Shown piece by piece: positions 1-8,193 of a stretch of DNA of 10,154 nucleotides (the stretch's first letter is position 1; each line of letters begins with the position of its first letter). The position numbers and the translations under genes were made by a program. The DNA comes from JANYJJ01 sp031386065 (GTDB lineage: Bacteria > Pseudomonadota > Gammaproteobacteria > Burkholderiales > Burkholderiaceae_C). The stretch is from the NCBI GenBank assembly GCA_031386065.1, contig JANNBZ010000358.1, positions 1 to 10,154 on the forward strand, read 5' to 3'. A model generated the notes under the pieces. That model did no database searches and was not told the origin of the DNA. It saw nothing but the letters and a program-made list of their open reading frames with translations.

Positions 1-1
1 G

Positions 2-1785
<1,784 letters not shown>

Positions 1786-1786
<1 letters not shown>

Positions 1787-2751
1787 TGAGTTCGTTGACC
1801 GGTTTGCTCTATGGCCTGCTTGCGTTTTATCTGGGCGGCTGGTACTTCGGAAAGTGGAGCGGCAACTTCTCGCTGCTGCTGTTCGTCCTGACGCTGGTCA
1901 CTCTCGGTTACTGGCTGGCCGAGCGCTTCGTTTTCGCACCGAGGCGCCTGGCTTCAGCCCGCACCCTGGAACAGCAAGACGTGGCCCGGCGCGCCGAGTT
2001 GTCGCGCCAGGGCATTGCGAAGGTCGACGGCGACGTGTCGCAGGCCAAGCAGGCGTTGCTCGCGCAGCCGTGGTGGCTCGACTGGACGGCGGGCCTGTTC
2101 CCGGTGATCCTGGTCGTGTTCCTGCTGCGCTCGTTCCTGTTCGAGCCGTTCAAGATTCCCAGCGGGTCGATGATCCCGACACTGCTGGTCGGCGACCTGA
2201 TCCTGGTCAACAAATTCCACTACGGCGTGCGGCTGCCGGTGATCAACAAGAAGATCATCGAGAACCATGATCCGAAGCCCGGCGACGTGATGGTGTTTCG
2301 CTACCCGAAAGACACCAGCATCGACTACATCAAGCGAGTGGTCGGTGTGCCGGGCGACGAGATTTCATGGCGCAACCAGCAGCTCTACATCAACGGCACC
2401 TTGGCCGAGACGCAGCCGCTGCCTGACTTCTACGACGAAGACATCCTGCGCTACGCCACGCAGTACAGCGAAAAGCTCGGCACCGCAGAGCACCGCATCC
2501 TGGTCGACCGCAGTCGGCCGAACTACCTGCCAGCCAACGAGACATTCCCTTTCCGCGAGAACTGCCGATACAGCGCGGAAGGCGTGACCTGCAAAGTTCC
2601 GCCCGGGCACTATTTCATGATGGGCGACAACCGCGACAACTCGCAGGACTCGCGGTTCTGGGGCTTCGTGCCCAACCAGAATATCGTGGGCCGGGCCTTT
2701 TTTGTGTGGATGAATTTTGGGAACATCAAACGCATCGGGCCGTTTCAATGA
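1786..2751 (+). CDS. lepB: Signal peptidase I (leader peptidase)
   Basis: This 321-residue inner-membrane serine protease removes signal peptides from exported preproteins. It has hydrophobic segments at about residues 4-20, 28-45 and 100-116, followed by the periplasmic S26 catalytic domain. The catalytic serine is S128 in PSGSMIPTL and the general base is K183 in YIKRVVGVPGD. The late signature GDNRDNSQDSRFWGFV is intact. Length is close to the E. coli enzyme (324). The start at 1786 is chosen because the ATG overlaps the lepA stop (TGATG), which implies translational coupling, and because the first membrane segment follows at once. No strong Shine-Dalgarno is visible. The open frame extends upstream into lepA, but that part is only lepA read in another frame. 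The lepA-lepB pairing is conserved in many proteobacteria. Confidence 0.97.
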
Positions 2752-2779
2752 AGGCACGTGGTGTTTGCGTCATCATGTC

Positions 2780-2801
2780 GGCGCCGCTTCCTGGCGGCGT
2801 C
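2780..2801 (+). promoter_or_regulatory. GC-rich hairpin between lepB and the DUF4845 gene
   Basis: CGCCGC (2782-2787) and GCGGCG (2794-2799) pair around the 6-nt loop TTCCTG. In RNA the stem extends by a G-U and a G-C pair to about 8 bp. It sits in the 68-bp gap after lepB and just before the AGGAG ribosome binding site at 2806-2810. No T-run follows, so it is not a classical intrinsic terminator. It could be an mRNA processing or stability element, or chance in GC-rich DNA. If DUF4845 translation began further upstream, the hairpin would be coding. Confidence 0.35.
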
Positions 2802-2819
2802 ACACAGGAGCATCGAGGC

Positions 2820-3194
2820 ATGAGCGTCCAGGCTTTGCGTTCCAGTCTGCGTGCACAGCGCGGAATCACCCTGTTCGGCCTGATGCTCTGGGCGATCATC
2901 ATCGGCTTCGTTGCGCTGCTGGCGATGAACGTCCTGCCCACGGTCAACGAGTACCTGACGATTCAAAAATCAGTCAACAAAATTGCCGCTGACGGGCTGA
3001 CCACGGTGCCCGAAATTCGAGCCGCCTTCGAGCGCCAGAAGGAGATCGAGTATTCGATCCAGGCCATCACCGGCAAGGACCTGAAGATCACCAAAGAGAA
3101 CGAAAAGGTGGTGATCAGCTTCGCCTACGACAAGGAAGTCAAGATCATCGGCCCGGTGTTCCTTCTGATCAAGTACGAAGGTCGCTCCAAGTAG
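2820..3194 (+). CDS. DUF4845 family single-pass membrane protein
   Basis: This 124-residue protein has unknown function. It matches the DUF4845 proteins found between lepB and rnc in beta- and gammaproteobacteria. It has a short basic N-terminus with QRG at residues 13-15, a hydrophobic segment at about 16-40, and a soluble domain ending in a conserved-looking stretch around FAYDKEVKIIGPVFLLIKYEG. The start at 2820 is preferred because AGGAG lies at 2806-2810, nine bases upstream, and because the resulting length and topology suit the family. In-frame ATGs at 2748 (overlapping the lepB stop as ATGA) and 2775 are alternatives that add 24 or 15 residues. The N-terminus resembles a type IV prepilin cleavage region but has Gly where pilins have Glu5. 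Its location suggests an envelope role, but that is inference. Confidence 0.85.
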   Translation: MSVQALRSSLRAQRGITLFGLMLWAIIIGFVALLAMNVLPTVNEYLTIQKSVNKIAADGLTTVPEIRAAFERQKEIEYSIQAITGKDLKITKENEKVVISFAYDKEVKIIGPVFLLIKYEGRSK

Positions 3195-3216
3195 GGTGTG
3201 CTCGCCCCTGATTGCC

Positions 3217-3921
3217 ATGGACAACCGCATCGACGCACTGCAGAACCGCCTCGGATACCGCTTCGTCAATGTCGAATTGCTGACTCGCGCGCTGACCCAC
3301 CGCAGCTTCGGCGCCGACCACAACGAGCGGCTCGAATTTCTGGGCGACGCGGTTCTGAGCCTGGCCATTTCCAGTCTGCTTTTCGAACGCTTTTCCGGCT
3401 CCGACGAGGGTGACCTGACGCGTGTTCGTGCGCACCTGGTGCGCGAGGACACGCTGCACAAAGTGGCCCTCGCCTACGGCCTGCCCGAGGTGCTGCGGCT
3501 CAGCGACGGCGAAGCCCGTGGCGGTGGCGCACAGCGTCCGTCCATCCTGGCCGACGCGCTGGAAGGCGTTTTGGGCGCCACCTTCGTGGACGGCGGTTTC
3601 GATGCCGTGCGGGCGATGGTGCAACGCATGTTCGGCGACATGACGGTGAACACCGACATCGCCAGCTGGACCAAGGACGCCAAGACGGAGCTGCAGGAAT
3701 GGTTGCAGGCGCGTCGCTTGCCCGTGCCAACCTACCGCATCAGCGCCACGCGGGGACAGGCGCATGCGCAGACCTTCGAGGTCGAGTGCAGCGTGCCTGC
3801 GCTCAGCCTGATGCACCTGGGTGAGGGGCGCTCGCGCCGCGTCGCCGAACAAGAAGCCGCGCGGCGCATGCTCGACGCATTGCAGGCCACCGACAAACCG
3901 GGCAGTCCGCTGCGCGCTTGA
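3217..3921 (+). CDS. rnc: Ribonuclease III
   Basis: RNase III cleaves double-stranded RNA in rRNA precursors and in structured mRNAs. The 234-residue product has the nuclease domain at about residues 5-145, with the signature ERLEFLGDAVL at 37-47. Predicted metal-binding catalytic residues are E37, E40, D44, D113 and E116. The double-stranded RNA-binding domain spans about 152-225 (KTELQEWLQ, TFEVEC, GEGRSRRVAEQEAA). The start is uncertain. ATG 3217 fits the family's usual N-terminus, while an in-frame GTG at 3196, two bases after the DUF4845 stop, would add seven residues. Neither has a clear ribosome binding site. In E. coli rnc and era are co-transcribed and RNase III cuts its own leader; here the gene is likewise followed by era after 10 bp. 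Confidence 0.96.
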   Translation: MDNRIDALQNRLGYRFVNVELLTRALTHRSFGADHNERLEFLGDAVLSLAISSLLFERFSGSDEGDLTRVRAHLVREDTLHKVALAYGLPEVLRLSDGEARGGGAQRPSILADALEGVLGATFVDGGFDAVRAMVQRMFGDMTVNTDIASWTKDAKTELQEWLQARRLPVPTYRISATRGQAHAQTFEVECSVPALSLMHLGEGRSRRVAEQEAARRMLDALQATDKPGSPLRA

Positions 3922-3931
3922 CCTCACCACG

Positions 3932-4909
3932 ATGAACACTTCCAACGCGCCCGGTGCACCCGATGCGCCTGACTTAACCGAGGCCGCCGCCTCTGAACTT
4001 GCAGCGGCCGTCGACGTGTCCTCTCGACGCTGTGGGCTGGTCGCCATCGTCGGTCGTCCGAACGTGGGCAAGTCGACCCTGCTGAATGCGCTGGTCGGGC
4101 AGAAAGTCAGCATCACCTCGGCCAAGGCACAGACCACGCGGCACCGCATCACCGGCATTCGCACGGTCGACGATTCGCAGTTCGTCTTCGTCGACACCCC
4201 CGGCTTTCAAACCAAGCACACCGCCGCGCTGAACCGAACCCTGAACCGCACCGTGAACAGCGTGCTGGCCGATGTGGATGTGGTGCTGTTCGGGGTCGAG
4301 GCCGGCCGCTTCGGACTCGACGATGCCAAGGTGCTGGCGCTGATGCCGTCTGGGGAACACGCCAAGCCGGTGTTCCTGATCGCCAACAAGCTCGACGCCG
4401 TGCATCGCCGCGCCGATCTGGCGCCGTGGCTCAAAGGCATGCAGGACCGCCACGCCTTCGCCGAGTTCGTGCCGCTCAGCGCCAAGAAAGACGCCGACGT
4501 TCAGCGTCTGCTCGGCATCGTCAAACCGTATCTTCCAACGCAGGATTGGTTCTACGAAGAAGACGCGCTGACCGACCGCAGCGACCGCTTTCTGGCCAGC
4601 GAGATCATTCGCGAAAAGCTGTTCCGCCTGACCGGCGACGAGCTGCCCTACACCTCGACGGTGGTGATCGACAAGTTCGAGGAAGAGGGCAATCTGCGAC
4701 GCATCGCGGCCAGCATCGTCGTCGAGCGCGAGGCCCACAAGGGCATGATCATCGGCAGTGGCGGCGAGCGGCTCAAGCGCATCGGCTCCGAGGCGCGGCA
4801 AGAGCTCGAAAAGCTGATGGGCGCCACGGTGTTCCTGGAGTTGTGGGTCAAGGTCCGCTCGGGCTGGGCCGACGATGAAGCGCATCTGCGCAGCTATGGA
4901 TACGAATAG
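3932..4909 (+). CDS. era: GTPase Era
   Basis: Era is an essential GTPase that binds the 3' end of 16S rRNA during 30S maturation. The 325-residue protein has G1 GRPNVGKS at 41-48, the G2 region SKAQTTRHRI, G3 DTPG, G4 NKLD and G5 SAK, all intact. A C-terminal KH domain carries the GMIIGSGGERLKRIG core. An Ala/Pro-rich extension of about 35 residues precedes the GTPase domain and is absent from E. coli Era (301 residues). It may be non-conserved, and a later start cannot be excluded, although no better methionine precedes the G1 motif. The gene begins 10 bp after rnc and ends 3 bp before recO, as in many proteobacterial rnc-era-recO operons. Confidence 0.97.
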   Translation: MNTSNAPGAPDAPDLTEAAASELAAAVDVSSRRCGLVAIVGRPNVGKSTLLNALVGQKVSITSAKAQTTRHRITGIRTVDDSQFVFVDTPGFQTKHTAALNRTLNRTVNSVLADVDVVLFGVEAGRFGLDDAKVLALMPSGEHAKPVFLIANKLDAVHRRADLAPWLKGMQDRHAFAEFVPLSAKKDADVQRLLGIVKPYLPTQDWFYEEDALTDRSDRFLASEIIREKLFRLTGDELPYTSTVVIDKFEEEGNLRRIAASIVVEREAHKGMIIGSGGERLKRIGSEARQELEKLMGATVFLELWVKVRSGWADDEAHLRSYGYE

Positions 4910-4912
4910 CCG

Positions 4913-5692
4913 ATGCCGACGCGCACGTCCCGCAGCGCGGCCCCGCTGACGGCCTATGTGCTGCACCGCTACGACTGGAGCGAGTCGAGCGTCATCCTCG
5001 ATCTGCTGACCCGTGAACAAGGCCGCCTCTCGGTGGCGGCCAAGGGCGCCAAGCGCCCGTATTCGCAGCTGCGTTCGGTGCTGCTGCCTTTCCAGAGGAT
5101 TCATGTCACCTTGGGGCGGGTGCCGAAATCCGATGTCAGCGACGTGCAGGCCAGCGACGTGCAAACCCTGCGCAGTGCCGAGTGGGCGGGTGGCGCGGCG
5201 ATGCTCGACGGCGCAGCACTCTTTTCCGGCTTCTACCTGAACGAGCTGTTGATGAAGCTGACGGCGCGGCACGACGCGCACCCGTCGCTGTTCGATGCCT
5301 ACGCGCAAACCTTGCCGCACCTGCGCTCGCTCGACGACGCCGCAGTGCAGGCCGCGCTGCGCGCCTTCGAATTGACCTTGCTCAGGGACCTCGGTGTGCT
5401 GCCCGATCTCAGCCTCGTCACGCTGACCCTTCAAGCCGTGCGCCCCGAGGCGCGCTATTCACTGCTGCCCGAGGCCGGCGTGGGCGAGCCGCGGGCGGAC
5501 GCGGATGTCTCGGGTGCCACTCTGATCGGCCTGCAGGCTGCGCTGGACCACGGCAGCCTGGCCGCCTTGCAGCAGACCTGCCGGCTCGCGCTGGTCGAAC
5601 TGAAAGGCCTGCTGCGCGGTCTGCTTCACTATCATCTGGGTTCGTCCGTGCTGCGCACCCGCCAGGTGATGCAGGGCGTGCAGGCGCTGTAG
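4913..5692 (+). CDS. recO: DNA repair protein RecO
   Basis: RecO works with RecF and RecR to load RecA onto SSB-coated single-stranded DNA during gap repair. The 259-residue product has an N-terminal OB-fold region at about residues 10-90 (AYVLHRYDWSESSVILDLLT, GRLSVAAKGAKRPYS). A helical C-terminal domain follows (FYLNELLMKL, LRAFELTLLRDLGVLPDL, and a tail near LLHYHLGS). It lacks the four-cysteine zinc site found in some RecO proteins, as does the E. coli protein. Translation starts 3 bp after the era stop, implying coupling. A short in-frame tandem duplication at 5138-5167 adds about five residues near the OB-fold boundary. Confidence 0.95.
   Translation: MPTRTSRSAAPLTAYVLHRYDWSESSVILDLLTREQGRLSVAAKGAKRPYSQLRSVLLPFQRIHVTLGRVPKSDVSDVQASDVQTLRSAEWAGGAAMLDGAALFSGFYLNELLMKLTARHDAHPSLFDAYAQTLPHLRSLDDAAVQAALRAFELTLLRDLGVLPDLSLVTLTLQAVRPEARYSLLPEAGVGEPRADADVSGATLIGLQAALDHGSLAALQQTCRLALVELKGLLRGLLHYHLGSSVLRTRQVMQGVQAL
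5138..5167 (+). repeat. 15-bp tandem duplication inside recO
   Basis: Two adjacent 15-bp copies, 5138-5152 and 5153-5167, differ at two positions (AGCGACGTGCAGGCC and AGCGACGTGCAAACC). They encode SDVQA followed by SDVQT. The length is a multiple of three, so the frame is kept. It looks like a micro-duplication in a variable loop. Confidence 0.7.
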
Positions 5693-5707
5693 CTTTTTCT
5701 CAACGAC

Positions 5708-6511
5708 ATGAACCCTCTGCTCACCACCGGTCTGGAACCTTATCGCGACGGCGTGGCGCTGTCGGTCAACCTGAACCGGGTGGCACTGCTGCGCAACTCG
5801 CGACCGCTGGCCATCCCCAGCGTCACGCAGGCGGCCACCTGGGCGCTCGAAGCCGGTTCGCACGGCATCACCATCCACCCGCGTCCCGACCAGCGCCACA
5901 TCCGCACGCACGATGTGCACGACCTCGCGCTGCTGATGCAAGCCTGGCCGCAGCGCGAGTTCAACATCGAGGGCAATCCTCACCACAACCTGATGGCGCT
6001 GATGCGTGACCTGGCCGCCAGAGGGATGTGTCCGCAGCAGTGCACCTTCGTGCCCGACAGTGCCGAGCAGGCCACCTCCGACCACGGCTGGCGCTTTCCG
6101 CACGACGCCGAGGCGCTGCGTCCGCTGATTGCCGAAGTTCACGCGATGGGTGCCCGCGTGAGCCTGTTCATGGACCCCGACCCACAGGCCATGCAGGCGG
6201 TGCGCGAGGCCGGTGCCGACCGCGTCGAGCTGTACACCGAGCGCTATGCGCGGGCGCACGGCACGCCGCAGCAGTCGGCCGTGCTGGCGGGCTTTCAGGC
6301 TGCAGCGCAGGCCGCGATGGTCGCCGGCCTGGGCATCAACGCGGGCCACGATCTGAACCGCGACAACCTCGCCGATTTCCTCACGGCCGTGCCCGGCGTG
6401 CAGGAAGTGTCGATCGGTCACGCCCTGATGGCCGATGCGATCGAGCTCGGTCTGGGCGCCACCGTGCGGGCGTATCTGCGCTGCATCCAGAGCGCTGACG
6501 CGCCGGCATGA
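5708..6511 (+). CDS. pdxJ: Pyridoxine 5'-phosphate synthase, divergent subtype
   Basis: PdxJ condenses 1-deoxy-D-xylulose 5-phosphate with 3-amino-2-oxopropyl phosphate to make pyridoxine 5'-phosphate in the DXP-dependent B6 pathway. The 267-residue TIM-barrel protein keeps ITIHPRPDQRHI (the E. coli His45/Arg47 region), FNIEGNP (Glu72 region), TSDHGW, RVSLFMDPD, VELYTERYA, INAGHDL (His193 region) and the phosphate-binding VSIGHA. The E. coli motif VNIDHIATLRNAR reads VNLNRVALLRNSR here, so the Asp11/His12 equivalents are Asn23 and Arg24. This fits a recognised second PdxJ sequence type rather than decay, because the flanking residues are orderly. It lies 15 bp after recO and overlaps acpS by ATGA. 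The start at 5708 lacks a clear Shine-Dalgarno; a GTG at 5753 is an alternative. Confidence 0.93.
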   Translation: MNPLLTTGLEPYRDGVALSVNLNRVALLRNSRPLAIPSVTQAATWALEAGSHGITIHPRPDQRHIRTHDVHDLALLMQAWPQREFNIEGNPHHNLMALMRDLAARGMCPQQCTFVPDSAEQATSDHGWRFPHDAEALRPLIAEVHAMGARVSLFMDPDPQAMQAVREAGADRVELYTERYARAHGTPQQSAVLAGFQAAAQAAMVAGLGINAGHDLNRDNLADFLTAVPGVQEVSIGHALMADAIELGLGATVRAYLRCIQSADAPA

Positions 6512-6903
6512 TCTACGGCATCGGCACCGACACCTGCGACATGCGGCGCATTGCGGCCACGTTGGCGCGGCGTGGCGACCGCTTCGCCGAAAAGGTGCTC
6601 GGCCCGCACGAGATCGAGGTCTTTCGCGCCCGCCGCGCCAAGGTCGAAGCGCGCGGCGTCAGCTATCTCGCAACACGCTTCTCGGCAAAGGAAGCGTTCT
6701 CGAAAGCCATCGGCCTGGGCATGCGCATGCCGATGACCTGGCGCGACTGCGAGATCGTGAAGGCCGCCAGCGGCAAGCCCGAGATTCGCCTGCACGGCGC
6801 GCTGGCAGCGTGGTTCGAGGCGCGCCAGCTGCGAGCCCATGTCAGCGTGACCGATGAAACCGACCATGCCGCCAGCTTCGTGGTGGTGGAAACCAAGGAA
6901 TGA
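6508..6903 (+). CDS. acpS: Holo-[acyl-carrier-protein] synthase
   Basis: AcpS transfers the 4'-phosphopantetheine arm of coenzyme A to apo-ACP, activating it for fatty acid synthesis. The 131-residue length is typical. The N-terminal signature MIYGIGTD ends in D8, and RFSAKEAFSKAIG carries E62; both are the expected magnesium ligands. The C-terminal VSVTDETDHAASFVVVE matches the family strand containing an S-x-T/S-D/H motif. The gene starts inside the pdxJ stop (ATGA, 6508-6511) and its own stop overlaps nagZ in the same way, so the three genes are probably translationally coupled. pdxJ-acpS adjacency is conserved across proteobacteria. Confidence 0.96.
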   Translation: MIYGIGTDTCDMRRIAATLARRGDRFAEKVLGPHEIEVFRARRAKVEARGVSYLATRFSAKEAFSKAIGLGMRMPMTWRDCEIVKAASGKPEIRLHGALAAWFEARQLRAHVSVTDETDHAASFVVVETKE

Positions 6904-7997
6904 AGATGAATGCCGATACCCCGCACAGCCCCGTCGTGCTCGACATCGAGGGCCTGAGCTTGACGGCGGCCGACCGGCGCCTCCTGAAGCACCCGCTGAC
7001 CGGCGGCCTGATCCTGTTCGGACGCAACTGGCAAGACCGCCGCCAGCTCACTGAGCTGACGGCCGAAATCAAGTCGATCCGTCCCGACATGCTGATCTGC
7101 GTCGACCACGAAGGCGGCCGGGTGCAGCGCTTTCGCACCGACGGCTTCACCCACCTGCCGCCGATGCGCCTGCTCGGCGAGATGTGGATGGACGACGGCA
7201 AGCGCGGGGCCGGTGACGGCGCCTTGACTGCCACCGACGCCGCCACCGCCGCTGGCTACGTGCTGGCCAGCGAGCTGCGCGCCTGCGGTGTCGACCTCAG
7301 CTTCACGCCGGTGCTCGACCTCGACCACGGCGGCAGCAACGTCATCGGCGACCGTGCCTTCCACCGCGATGCGCGCGTCGCCAGCGTGCTCGCGAAAAGC
7401 CTGATGCACGGCCTGCTGCTGGCCGGCATGCACAACTGCGGCAAGCACTTCCCCGGTCACGGTTTCGTCAAGGCCGACAGCCACCTCGAAGTGCCGGTCG
7501 ACAAGCGCTCGCTGAAGGCCTTGCTCGCCGATGACGCCAAACCCTACGAGTGGCTGAGCACCAGCCTGACCAGCGTGATGCCGGCGCATGTGATCTACCC
7601 CAAGGTCGACGTGCACCCCGCCGGCTTCTCGCCGCGCTGGTTGAAGGACATCCTGCGCCAGCAGCTCGGCTTCACCGGCGCCGTGTTCAGCGACGACCTC
7701 AGCATGGAAGGCGCCCGCCGCATCGACGGTGTGGAGGTCACGTACACCGATGCCGCCGCCGTGGCGCTGAGTGCCGGCTGCGACATGGTGTTGCTGTGCA
7801 ACCAGTCGGTCGATGGCGGCGCGGCCGTGGACGCCCTGCTGGACGGATTGCACCAGGCCGAGCTCGAAGGCCACTGGCACAGCGACCCCGACAGCGAGCA
7901 ACGCCGCCTGGCCTTGTTGCCGCAGACGCCGCCGATGGCGTGGGACGAGCTGATGCACCACCCCGTCTACCAGCACGCGCTGGAACGCCTGCCCTGA
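6900..7997 (+). CDS. nagZ: Beta-N-acetylhexosaminidase NagZ (GH3)
   Basis: NagZ is a cytoplasmic glycosidase that removes N-acetylglucosamine from anhydro-muropeptides during peptidoglycan recycling. In bacteria with AmpG/AmpR it influences beta-lactamase induction. The 365-residue product has no signal peptide. Family landmarks are LTGGLILFGRNW, CVDHEGGRVQRF, SFTPVLDLDHG, KHFPGHGFVKADSH (the flexible-loop Asp193/His195 dyad) and VFSDDLSMEGA with predicted nucleophile D265. Two nearby starts are possible. The ATG at 6900 overlaps the acpS stop. The ATG at 6906 has AAGGA (6895-6899) at better spacing and would shorten the protein by two residues. A Gly/Asp-rich loop (MDDGKRGAGDGAL, encoded around 7188-7227) looks longer than in relatives. 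It is the last gene of the plus-strand series. Confidence 0.96.
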   Translation: MKMNADTPHSPVVLDIEGLSLTAADRRLLKHPLTGGLILFGRNWQDRRQLTELTAEIKSIRPDMLICVDHEGGRVQRFRTDGFTHLPPMRLLGEMWMDDGKRGAGDGALTATDAATAAGYVLASELRACGVDLSFTPVLDLDHGGSNVIGDRAFHRDARVASVLAKSLMHGLLLAGMHNCGKHFPGHGFVKADSHLEVPVDKRSLKALLADDAKPYEWLSTSLTSVMPAHVIYPKVDVHPAGFSPRWLKDILRQQLGFTGAVFSDDLSMEGARRIDGVEVTYTDAAAVALSAGCDMVLLCNQSVDGGAAVDALLDGLHQAELEGHWHSDPDSEQRRLALLPQTPPMAWDELMHHPVYQHALERLP

Positions 7998-7999
7998 CG

Positions 8000-8048
8000 G
8001 CTCAGACCGAACGCCCGTGCCTGTTCAAGGAAGCGCGCTGGTCTGAGC
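8000..8048. terminator. 9-bp inverted repeat just after nagZ
   Basis: GCTCAGACC (8000-8008) and GGTCTGAGC (8040-8048) are perfect inverted repeats around a 31-nt interior. The interior itself contains GAAC (8009-8012) pairing with GTTC (8023-8026). It begins 2 bp after the nagZ stop. No T-run follows, so it would be an atypical terminator, or an mRNA 3'-end stabiliser. It is also the variable half of the first repeat unit. Confidence 0.45.
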
Positions 8049-8049
8049 A

Positions 8050-8099
8050 GAGCCGACTTCGCTGGACAGCTTCGCAGGTCCTTCGCGCCGTCGGGGCTC
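8050..8099. repeat. Palindromic core, copy 1
   Basis: This copy starts with GAGCCGAC (8050-8057) and ends with GTCGGGGCTC (8090-8099), so its terminal inverted repeat is interrupted by two extra G residues. An inner inverted repeat pairs GGAC (8064-8067) with GTCC (8078-8081). TTCGC occurs three times. The first 45 bp are identical to copy 2. Confidence 0.85.
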
Positions 8100-8145
8100 A
8101 GGCCTCAACGTCCGGGGTTGAACGAACGTTCTTCCTGGCCTTCGC

Positions 8146-8193
8146 GAGCCGACTTCGCTGGACAGCTTCGCAGGTCCTTCGCGCCGTCGGCTC
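8146..8193. repeat. Palindromic core, copy 2, overlapping the VF530 stop codon
   Basis: Perfect 8-bp terminal inverted repeats, GAGCCGAC (8146-8153) and GTCGGCTC (8186-8193), enclose the same interior as copy 1, including GGAC (8160-8163) and GTCC (8174-8177). Its right end supplies two bases of the minus-strand stop codon (8192-8194). The copies are offset by 96 bp in direct orientation. Confidence 0.85.

Larger units (their letters stand above)
8000..8189. repeat. Two tandem ~95-bp structured repeat units between convergent genes
   Basis: GCTCAG recurs at 8000, 8096 and 8190 and marks two units (8000-8095 and 8096-8189) plus the start of a third at the next gene's stop codon. Each unit has a 50-bp variable half (8000-8049, 8096-8145) followed by a 45-bp core identical between copies. 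The array begins 2 bp after the nagZ stop and ends at the VF530 stop, so it fills the intergenic gap. The variable halves share GCTCAGRCC, AACGYCCG and CTGG landmarks but are otherwise diverged. No open frame here looks like a gene. It may be a REP/BIME-type mosaic, possibly acting as a bidirectional transcription barrier or carrying a structured RNA. I do not recognise a named family. Confidence 0.8.

Noticed and set aside
3196..3216. GTG start for rnc seven codons upstream
   Set aside because: It is possible, but the extra residues do not resemble RNase III and no ribosome binding site supports it; kept only as an alternative.
3974..5434. Long minus-strand open frame (486 codons) opposite era and recO
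   Set aside because: It mirrors two clearly conserved genes, is rich in His, Arg and Gln as expected from antisense GC-rich codons, and shows no domain or consistent start.
5459..6421. Minus-strand open frame (320 codons) opposite recO and pdxJ
   Set aside because: It crosses a gene boundary in antisense and shows only GC-skewed composition.
6663..7976. Long minus-strand open frame (437 codons) opposite acpS and nagZ
   Set aside because: It is the antisense of nagZ and acpS with biased, low-complexity composition and no recognisable family.
8050..8193. CRISPR-like arrangement: 45-bp repeat, ~50-bp spacer, 45-bp repeat
   Set aside because: Only two repeats occur, the spacer-like halves share landmarks and helices with each other, there are no cas genes, and the core ends in transposon-like inverted repeats.
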